Origin: Bacteroidota bacterium
Lineage (GTDB): Bacteria > Bacteroidota > Bacteroidia > Bacteroidales > VadinHA17
Reading direction: 5' to 3'
NCBI GenBank assembly: GCA_012838685.1
Contig: DUOU01000252.1
Location: 1 to 11,494, forward strand
Length of the DNA stretch: 11,494 nucleotides
The number at the start of each line of letters is the position of its first letter. Positions within the stretch are counted from its first letter, which is position 1. The notes under the pieces were generated by a model. It saw nothing but the letters and a program-made list of their open reading frames with translations, was not told the DNA's origin and did no database searches. The position numbers and the translations under genes are program-made. Shown one piece after another: positions 1 to 4,946 of this stretch.

Positions 1-314
1 AATTGCGCATAAAATTGGTTCGTTTAAATAACGGTTTAATAATATAAATAGTAATTAACCGACTATAAACAAAAAAATTAAAATTTAATCAATTATTTTT
101 CAAGATTTTATATTTAAAATAAACAAAAGTTAATATCTATGCAACAATGAAATCAAACACGTAGATACATCTATTTATATATTTTTACTTGGTTAAAAAA
201 AGTAGAAAAATTTTTATAAAAAACAGAAAAAAAGAGAAATTATTTTTTTAGTTAATATTCTATCGGTTATTAAATTGTTCTTATATTTTGTTCAACAATT
301 TTTCAACAAAAACC
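1..314. other. AT-rich intergenic region downstream of rpiB
   Basis: This is a very AT-rich stretch with no credible open reading frame, no tRNA-like fold and no CRISPR-like spacing. It contains short A/T runs and a small AT palindrome (ATTAAA-A-TTTAAT near 91-103), neither of which is distinctive at this base composition. The octamer TTCAACAA recurs near 291-309, inside the weak terminator-like repeat listed separately. The region probably holds the 3' end of the manC-rpiB transcript and the flank of a gene outside the window. Confidence 0.6.
286..311 (-). terminator. Weak terminator-like inverted repeat after rpiB
   Basis: The arms TTTTGTT (286-292) and AACAAAA (305-311) are perfectly complementary around a 12-nt loop. 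They lie immediately beyond the rpiB stop codon on the minus strand. The stem is almost entirely A/T and would be weak in RNA, so the terminator role is a guess from position. Confidence 0.25.
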
Positions 315-773
315 CTAAATATTACAAGAGATAATTTTATCTACCCGATTTTGATGCCGCCCACCTTCAAAGGCAGTTTCAAGAAAAATTTTTGTAATTA
401 AAATTGCTTCAGTCGGAGAAATAAAACGAGAAGGAAGGGCCAAAACATTGGCATTATTATGGGCCCTCGCAAAAAAGGCCAGTTTTGGGCCCCAACAAAG
501 AGCCCCCCTTATTTTTTGGTGTTTATTCACTGTCATATTGACCCCGTTTCCTGAGCCGCAAATTACAATTCCAAAATCATATGATCCATCTGAAACTGCT
601 TCGGCCAAAGGATGTGCAAAATCAGGATAATCGCAGGAATCTATTGAATCGGTACCAAAATCTTTTATTTCATGGTTTTCTTTCAACAAAAATTCTGTTA
701 CTGTCCTCTTCAGTTCATATCCCGCATGATCAGAGGCGATAGCAATTTTTTGTCGTTTTGATGACATAATCAT
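315..773 (-). CDS. rpiB: Ribose-5-phosphate isomerase B (RpiB/LacB family)
   Basis: This protein interconverts ribose 5-phosphate and ribulose 5-phosphate in the non-oxidative pentose phosphate pathway, in the cytoplasm. The 152-residue length is normal for RpiB. Family motifs seen are ASDHAGYELK (13-22), CDYPDFA (47-53), the active-site loop ICGSGNG (71-77) with the catalytic-type Cys72, HNNANVLALPSRFIS in the middle, and FEGGRHQNRVDKI near the C terminus. The position after the active-site Cys is Ser rather than the Thr of E. coli RpiB, a substitution I regard as common in Bacteroidota. The ATG at 773 overlaps the manC stop as ATGA, which suggests translational coupling; an in-frame ATG at 767 is an alternative start. 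Substrate is inferred from family; related allose or galactose phosphate isomerases look similar, but the motifs fit RpiB best. Confidence 0.92.
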   Translation of the reverse strand: MIMSSKRQKIAIASDHAGYELKRTVTEFLLKENHEIKDFGTDSIDSCDYPDFAHPLAEAVSDGSYDFGIVICGSGNGVNMTVNKHQKIRGALCWGPKLAFFARAHNNANVLALPSRFISPTEAILITKIFLETAFEGGRHQNRVDKIISCNI

Positions 774-1855
774 AGGTATTTATTTCTTGTTTCCCTTCGG
801 ATGTCCTCCAAATAAAATTTAATGTTTTGTTCGTTTTCTTTTTTTATAATAAGCAGGGCATCACTCGTTTCAACGACAATATAACCATCAAGACCCTGGA
901 TCAACGCAACCTTTTCAGAAGATAAATTGAATATACAACCATGGTTATCGTAAGAAAAAATATGTCCCCCAAGAGAACTGTTTTCGTTTTCATCACGATG
1001 GGAGTACTCAAAAAGAGAGCCCCATGTTCCGAGGTCGGACCAACCTATATCTATACATTTTACGAAAACATTTTCAGCTTTTTCCATTATACCATAATCG
1101 ATAGAAATATTGCGACATTCGGTATAAACTTTATCTATAAAACTTTGTTCTTTTTCGGTAAAATAGATGTTTTTTCCACCATTAAAAGCAGAAAACATAT
1201 CAGGAAGGTGTTTTTCATAAGCTGAGAGAATAGAGCCAACATTTGATATAAAAATGCCCGAATTCCAAAAAAAATCTCCACTTTCTAAAAAAATAGAGGC
1301 CAGATTAATATCTGGTTTTTCCGTAAAAGTTTTGACTTTCAATAAATTATTGACATGAGGGTCTGGTTTTTTCAGATCTGCCTGAATATAACCGTATCCT
1401 GTTTCGGGACGATCGGGTTTTATGCCAAGAGTAAGCAAGGCGTCTTTTTCTTTGACGAAGTCAAGACATTCTTCAAGTTCTTTGATAAATTGTTCCTCTT
1501 TAACAATGTAATGATCGGCGGGAGTTATAGTGATAACAGCTTCTGGATCTTTTTCCCGAATTTTAAATGTACCATAAGCTATACAGGGAGCGGTATTTCT
1601 TCTGAAAGGTTCCAATAAAATATTTTCCGGGTTAATATTGAGTTGTTCTATCACATGGTTTTTATAATTCCCGTTTGTCACAATATATATGTTTTCGGAA
1701 GAACAAATATGGCTAAACCTTCTGAAGGTTTGTTGAAGAAAAGATTCTCCTGTGCCTAAAATATCAAGAAATTGCTTTGGTTTGTCTTGTCTGCTCAGGG
1801 GCCAAAATCTACTGCCAACGCCTCCCGCCATGATGATTACATATCTATTGTCCAT
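770..1855 (-). CDS. manC: Mannose-1-phosphate guanylyltransferase, single-domain type
   Basis: The enzyme makes GDP-mannose from GTP and mannose 1-phosphate, supplying precursors for surface glycans and protein glycosylation. The nucleotidyltransferase signature AGGVGSRFWPLSRQDKPKQF spans residues 10-29. Further family landmarks are LEPFRRNTAPCIAYG (81-95), TPADHYI (111-117), ETGYGYIQ (151-158), the FTEKP motif (177-181), FFWNSGIF (195-202) and DIGWSDLGTW (269-278). At 361 residues it is the short form with no C-terminal phosphomannose isomerase domain, so mannose 6-phosphate isomerisation must be encoded elsewhere. The ATG at 1855 starts directly before the nucleotide-binding strand. Its stop overlaps the start of rpiB by four bases, making a two-gene operon. 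The family assignment is firm; glucose-1-phosphate transferases lack this combination of motifs. Confidence 0.9.
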   Translation of the reverse strand: MDNRYVIIMAGGVGSRFWPLSRQDKPKQFLDILGTGESFLQQTFRRFSHICSSENIYIVTNGNYKNHVIEQLNINPENILLEPFRRNTAPCIAYGTFKIREKDPEAVITITPADHYIVKEEQFIKELEECLDFVKEKDALLTLGIKPDRPETGYGYIQADLKKPDPHVNNLLKVKTFTEKPDINLASIFLESGDFFWNSGIFISNVGSILSAYEKHLPDMFSAFNGGKNIYFTEKEQSFIDKVYTECRNISIDYGIMEKAENVFVKCIDIGWSDLGTWGSLFEYSHRDENENSSLGGHIFSYDNHGCIFNLSSEKVALIQGLDGYIVVETSDALLIIKKENEQNIKFYLEDIRRETRNKYL

Positions 1856-1884
1856 TTATGGTATATTAAGAATAAATAATGTTA

Positions 1885-1914
1885 CAAAAATAGAATAATA
1901 ATAATTTATTGAAA
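1885..1914 (-). promoter_or_regulatory. Putative Bacteroidota-type promoter for manC-rpiB
   Basis: On the minus strand, TATTTTTG (1892 down to 1885) matches the Bacteroidota -7 consensus TAnnTTTG exactly. An imperfect -33 element, TTTC, lies 18 nt further upstream (1914-1911). The -7 box is about 30 nt before the manC ATG. The match is good for -7 and weak for -33. Confidence 0.4.
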
Positions 1915-1952
1915 CGATATTTTAGTCAAGGTTCTAATAGATTAATAATTTG

Positions 1953-1960
1953 TATTTTTG
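1953..1960 (+). promoter_or_regulatory. Putative -7 element for mlaE-mlaF
   Basis: TATTTTTG matches the Bacteroidota -7 consensus TAnnTTTG exactly and ends 23 nt before the mlaE ATG. No TTTG is present 19-21 nt upstream, so only half of the promoter is recognisable. The spacer with the divergent manC gene is only 128 bp, so both promoters must fall within it. Confidence 0.33.
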
Positions 1961-1983
1961 ATTTTTGAAAACGAACAAAGTTC

Positions 1984-2727
1984 ATGGAAAAATTTTTAAG
2001 TAGTTTGGGGAGGTATGTTCTTTTGTTGAAGAAAATTTTCTCGAAACCCGAGAAGATAGGAATTTATTATAAACAAACACTTTGGGAGGTGGTATCCCTG
2101 GGGATTGGCTCGATCGGTATAATAGCCATTGTCTCTTTTATTATGGGTGCCGTAATAACCCTACAAACAGCTTATAATACGGAAAATCCGATATATCCGA
2201 CATATTTGATAGGATTGGGTACAAGGGATTCAATAATTTTAGAGTTTTCTTCAACGATAACCGCCTTGATTCTTGCGGGCAAAATGGGATCCAATATCGC
2301 TTCTGAAATAGGGACCATGAGAATAACGGAACAGATAGACGCTCTTGAGATGATGGGAGTAAATTCCGCTTCATATTTAATACTGCCAAAAATAGTCGCA
2401 ACGCTTATGTTTAATCCTATTCTCACAATATTGAGCATGGTGGTCGGTATTGCCGGAGGGGCGATTGCCGGAGTTACTACGGGCGTTATCTCCCTGCAGG
2501 ATTATATTTATGGAATCCAATATGCTTTTATTCCATACTATGTAACATATTCACTTATTAAATCTTTGTTTTTTGCTTTTATAATAACCACGGTTTCTTC
2601 TTATCAAGGTTATTATGTTGAAGGGGGGGCGTTAGAAGTAGGGCGATCATCAACAAGAGCAGTTGTTTTTAGTAGTCTGGTTCTTTTGTTGTTCAATGTT
2701 ATACTGACACAATTACTGTTATCATGA
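1984..2727 (+). CDS. mlaE: MlaE-family lipid ABC transporter permease
   Basis: This is the inner-membrane permease of an MCE-type (Mla) transporter, which moves phospholipids between the inner and outer membranes with the ATPase MlaF and an MCE protein. The length, 247 residues, is close to E. coli MlaE. The conserved coupling segment of the family is clear at 99-125 (GKMGSNIASEIGTMR followed by ITEQIDALEMMG). So is the C-terminal family signature, SSYQGYYVEGGALEVGR at 205-221 followed by a final hydrophobic helix. Hydrophobic segments are visible at about 38-61, 85-100, 130-168, 185-205 and 226-246. The stop overlaps the mlaF start as ATGA. The companion MlaD (MCE), MlaB and MlaC genes are absent from this window, so the substrate direction cannot be judged. 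Confidence 0.9.
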   Translation: MEKFLSSLGRYVLLLKKIFSKPEKIGIYYKQTLWEVVSLGIGSIGIIAIVSFIMGAVITLQTAYNTENPIYPTYLIGLGTRDSIILEFSSTITALILAGKMGSNIASEIGTMRITEQIDALEMMGVNSASYLILPKIVATLMFNPILTILSMVVGIAGGAIAGVTTGVISLQDYIYGIQYAFIPYYVTYSLIKSLFFAFIITTVSSYQGYYVEGGALEVGRSSTRAVVFSSLVLLLFNVILTQLLLS

Positions 2728-3479
2728 TCAGGGTGGTAAACATAAATAAATCGTTTAGCGGAGTAAATGTTTTGGAAAATATTTCCGTTACCTTTAAAAA
2801 GGGGAAAACGAATTTGATTATAGGTCAGAGTGGTTCGGGAAAAACAGTCCTTTTAAAATCAATAATCGGTCTTCATGACATTGATGATGGTGAGATATGG
2901 TACGAAGACACATTGTTCAACGGGTTAGATTTTGAGGGCAAAAAAGCACTCAGGCAAAATATGGGGGTTTTGTTTCAGGGTAGTGCTCTTTTTGACTCTC
3001 TTACGGTTGAACAAAATGTAATGTTTCCAATGGATATGTTTACAAACAAAAGTATGGAAGAAAAAAGAGAACAGGTTAACCTCTGTTTGAAAAGGGTAAA
3101 TATTGTGAACGCCAATGAGTTGTTTCCCTCCGAACTATCCGGGGGAATGAGAAAAAGGGTCGCAATAGCCCGGGCCATAGTTTTGAATCCCAGTTATCTT
3201 TTATGTGATGAGCCCAACTCGGGCCTTGACCCCAAAAACTCAATTCTGATAGATGGGTTGATCAAGGAGCTTACCGAAGAGTATGAGATGACCACAGTTG
3301 TTAATACCCATGACATGAATTCAGTAATGGAAATAGGAGAAAATGTGGTTTTTATACATAACGGTAAAAAATACTGGGAGGGAAGCAACAAAGATATCCT
3401 GAAGTCGGATTGTGATACGTTAAACGATTTTATTTTTGCCAATTCGTTGGCAAAACAACTGATAGTTAGGCGAAATTAA
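2724..3479 (+). CDS. mlaF: MlaF-family lipid ABC transporter ATPase
   Basis: This is the cytoplasmic ATPase that powers the MlaE permease. The protein has 251 residues. The Walker A motif is GQSGSGKT (34-41), the ABC signature is LSGGMRKRVAIARAI, Walker B runs into DEPNSGLDP, and the switch histidine is in NTHDMNS. The signature LSGGM(R/K)KR is characteristic of the MlaF/TTG2A group rather than of generic importers. The D-loop region has Asn where most relatives have Thr or Phe (DEPNSG), which is unlikely to matter for catalysis because the catalytic Glu is retained. The ATG overlaps the mlaE stop, so the two are almost certainly coupled. The gene ends tail to tail with the small DUF4834-type gene, the two stop codons sharing bases. 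Confidence 0.9.
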   Translation: MIRVVNINKSFSGVNVLENISVTFKKGKTNLIIGQSGSGKTVLLKSIIGLHDIDDGEIWYEDTLFNGLDFEGKKALRQNMGVLFQGSALFDSLTVEQNVMFPMDMFTNKSMEEKREQVNLCLKRVNIVNANELFPSELSGGMRKRVAIARAIVLNPSYLLCDEPNSGLDPKNSILIDGLIKELTEEYEMTTVVNTHDMNSVMEIGENVVFIHNGKKYWEGSNKDILKSDCDTLNDFIFANSLAKQLIVRRN

Positions 3480-3655
3480 TCTTCGATTTCCTCGTAATCT
3501 ACAAATTCTCCCACATTTTTTGAAATTTTGGACCTATTGTGGAAAGAGGCATTTTTTCTTTCGTACATTTTTCTTTTTTCTTCTTCACGATTATACAAAG
3601 CAAATGTCCTGATAAGCAGAAAAATTAAAATGGCGACAAGAATAAATCTAAGCAT
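3476..3655 (-). CDS. Small DUF4834-type single-pass membrane protein, 59 aa
   Basis: An open frame of 59 codons plus TAA begins with ATG at 3655. Translation starts MLRFILVAILIFLLIRTFAL, a single hydrophobic helix at the N terminus. A strongly charged stretch (REEEKRKMYERK, 23-34) follows, and the protein ends in VGEFVDYEEIED. A membrane helix, a basic/acidic linker and a terminal GE(Y/F)VDYEE-like motif are the hallmarks I associate with the Bacteroidota-specific family DUF4834, whose function is unknown. The protein is shorter than typical members (about 90 residues). A perfect phylum-type promoter sits just upstream, giving independent support. Its stop codon overlaps the mlaF stop on the other strand (3476-3479), leaving no room for a terminator. 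Confidence 0.78.
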   Translation of the reverse strand: MLRFILVAILIFLLIRTFALYNREEEKRKMYERKNASFHNRSKISKNVGEFVDYEEIED

Positions 3656-3677
3656 AATAATAAAAGTTTTATCGCTC

Positions 3678-3709
3678 CAAATGTAATACCGAATTTTTCA
3701 TGCTCCAAA
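3678..3709 (-). promoter_or_regulatory. Consensus Bacteroidota promoter for the DUF4834-type gene
   Basis: Read on the minus strand, TTTG (3709-3706) is followed by exactly 20 nt and then TACATTTG (3685-3678). This is a full match to the Bacteroidota -33/-7 consensus TTTG-N19-21-TAnnTTTG. The expected start of transcription, near 3671, leaves a leader of about 16 nt before the ATG at 3655. Both elements lie within a 9-bp direct repeat (ATTTGGAGC on this strand, 28 bp apart). Confidence 0.62.
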
Positions 3710-3772
3710 TTTTTTATTTGTTCATAGAAAAAGAGATTTTTAATGTCATGTCCATTAAAAAAAGAAAAGGTT

Positions 3773-3803
3773 TTTGAATAGTAACGCTCTTTTTCTATTT
3801 TTA
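3773..3803 (+). promoter_or_regulatory. Putative promoter for the SiaC-like gene
   Basis: TTTG (3773-3776) is separated by 19 nt from TATTTTTA (3796-3803), which matches the -7 consensus TAnnTTTG at all but the last position. It would place the transcript start about 55 nt before the ATG at 3869. It faces away from the DUF4834 promoter, so the 213-bp spacer carries two divergent promoters. Confidence 0.45.
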
Positions 3804-3868
3804 CATCGTGACAATTGATTTTTTATCTTGTTATTATAGTTTCCGCATCAAGAAAAGATGTGACCAAC

Positions 3869-4288
3869 ATGACAGAAAAAGGATTACATATTGATCGTTT
3901 AAAACGCACCCCAATGGTACATTTTGATGATGGCAAGATGATTATTTTAGGGAGATCAATTATCGAGAATCCTTCAGAATTTTATACGCCCGTTTTTAAC
4001 TGGTTGCTGTCCGATTTATCGGAAAACGACAGGGGGGCAGAGTTTTATTTTGCTTTTGAGCATATAAATACAGGTTCGGTGAAATGGTTGTTTGTTTTGT
4101 TAAAAGATCTGTTTCTCGATAGTTATATAAAAAATTCTTCATCAATAACGTGGATTTTTGATGAAGAAGATGACGATATGCAGGAATTGGGATATGTTTT
4201 TAAGGAGTTGGTTTCCTGTAAGTTTATGCTGATTCCGGTGGGGTCGATAGACGAAGAGATCGTTGAAAAAATAATAAATGGTCAATAA
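3869..4288 (+). CDS. SiaC-like phosphoprotein (DUF1987 family)
   Basis: The 139-residue cytoplasmic protein matches the DUF1987/SiaC family from end to end. It shows RTPMVHFDDGKMIILGRSIIEN at the start (13-34), then FYTPVFNWL (38-46) and the acidic EEDDDMQELG block near residue 115. In Pseudomonas, SiaC is phosphorylated on a threonine (Thr68) by the kinase SiaB and dephosphorylated by the PP2C phosphatase SiaA; unphosphorylated SiaC activates the diguanylate cyclase SiaD. Here the segment EHINTGSVKW places a threonine at residue 68 from this start. I chose ATG 3869 because the family homology begins there; the frame is open back to a TTG at 3815, but that extension has no family similarity. 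A SiaA-like phosphatase lies about 660 bp downstream on the same strand. The downstream target is unknown, since no SiaB or SiaD gene is in the window. Confidence 0.85.
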   Translation: MTEKGLHIDRLKRTPMVHFDDGKMIILGRSIIENPSEFYTPVFNWLLSDLSENDRGAEFYFAFEHINTGSVKWLFVLLKDLFLDSYIKNSSSITWIFDEEDDDMQELGYVFKELVSCKFMLIPVGSIDEEIVEKIINGQ

Positions 4289-4299
4289 ATATTCTTTGT

Positions 4300-4746
4300 T
4301 TATATGCTGTTTTCTCTTCCAGGGTGTTTTTTCGAAAGATCTGTTTCATATGTTTTTGAAAGATACTTTTTTAAAAGGAAAAAAATCTTTGCGGGATATA
4401 TAGGCTTTAATATATACTCGTTGCACCCGGCGACAAAGGCCCCTGCTTTTGTCTGTTCGGAGGCATAGGCTGTTAGCATGATTACAGGTGTATTTTTATT
4501 TTTTTTCCGGAAAATCCGGACACAATCTATTCCATTTACTATGGGAATAAGATAATCCATAATCACAATATCGATATTGTTTCCATGTGCCGACCCTATA
4601 TAATCTAAAAACTCCTGTCCCGTTTTTAAAATGACGATGTTCGCGTGAGTATCGATAAAAATAGCCTGATAATATGATAATGTCGGCAGGTCGTCTTCAA
4701 CTATCACAATCTTAGACCCAAAAAAATTCGGATAACCGGGTTTCAA
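4300..4746 (-). CDS. Stand-alone response regulator receiver (CheY-like), TTG start
   Basis: A single REC domain with no output domain. The acidic pocket is VEDD (16-19), the phospho-acceptor is Asp64 in IVIMDYLIP, the switch Thr is Thr92 in MLTAY, and the conserved Lys-Pro is 114-115. A basic tail of about 30 residues follows. The receiver is intact and should accept phosphate from a histidine kinase or act as a phosphatase or kinase partner. No ATG lies between the upstream in-frame stop (4771-4773) and the domain; the first Met in the frame is Met63, next to the phosphosite. Translation must therefore begin at TTG 4746 or at a rarer ATT/ATA a few codons upstream. The gene is convergent with the SiaC-like gene (11-bp gap) and divergent from the phosphatase gene. 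Confidence 0.85.
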   Translation of the reverse strand: MKPGYPNFFGSKIVIVEDDLPTLSYYQAIFIDTHANIVILKTGQEFLDYIGSAHGNNIDIVIMDYLIPIVNGIDCVRIFRKKNKNTPVIMLTAYASEQTKAGAFVAGCNEYILKPIYPAKIFFLLKKYLSKTYETDLSKKHPGRENSI

Positions 4747-4791
4747 AATAGATTTAATATTTATAAAAAGTCAACAATCAAGTTATCCTTA

Positions 4792-4821
4792 CAAAATTAA
4801 GTTATACAATCCCTTGTCAAT
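4792..4821 (-). promoter_or_regulatory. Putative promoter for the receiver gene
   Basis: On the minus strand, TAATTTTG (4799 down to 4792) matches TAnnTTTG exactly, with ATTG (4821-4818) 18 nt upstream as an imperfect -33 element. The -7 box lies about 45 nt before the TTG start at 4746, which supports a start near that codon. Confidence 0.4.
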
Positions 4822-4884
4822 GAGTCCAACCAGATGATTATTAACAAAAATTAACGAAATTTCAACAATTTTGGTTTTGCCAAT

Positions 4885-4918
4885 ATAACTTTACTTGGAT
4901 AATCAAGATTAAAGTTAT
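4885..4918. repeat. 34-bp inverted repeat upstream of the phosphatase gene
   Basis: Perfect 9-bp outer arms ATAACTTTA (4885-4893) and TAAAGTTAT (4910-4918) enclose 4-bp inner arms CTTG (4894-4897) and CAAG (4904-4907). The loop is GATAAT, with a 2-nt AT bulge on the right side. It ends 28 bp before the phosphatase ATG at 4947. It could be an operator for a dimeric regulator or, if transcribed, a 5' leader hairpin. A weak promoter-like pair (CTTG 4894-4897, N20, TTAATTTG 4918-4925) would overlap it. Confidence 0.5.
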
Positions 4919-4946
4919 TAATTTGAAATATAATTAACCTGTAATC

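Larger units (their letters stand above)
4780..4918. repeat. Four copies of AAGTTAT between the receiver and phosphatase genes
   Basis: The heptamer AAGTTAT occurs at 4780-4786, 4799-4805 and 4912-4918 on the plus strand and at 4885-4891 on the minus strand. The first two are 19 bp apart, close to two helical turns, and bracket the putative -7 box of the receiver gene. The last two are the arms of the inverted repeat before the phosphatase gene. This pattern fits a shared regulator site, but the sequence is AT-rich and the motif was noticed after the fact. Confidence 0.35.

Noticed and set aside
1..314. AT-rich region considered as a replication origin or a small RNA gene
   Set aside because: There is no cluster of DnaA-box-like sequences, no adjacent dnaA/dnaN-type gene and no stable GC-containing fold.
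3674..3710. Direct repeat GCTCCAAAT, 28 bp apart, as a possible regulator site
   Set aside because: Both copies coincide with the -33 and -7 elements of the DUF4834 promoter, which explain most of the shared bases.
3815..3868. N-terminal extension of the SiaC-like protein to a TTG at 3815
   Set aside because: Family similarity begins just after ATG 3869, and the extension begins only 12 bp after the putative -7 element.
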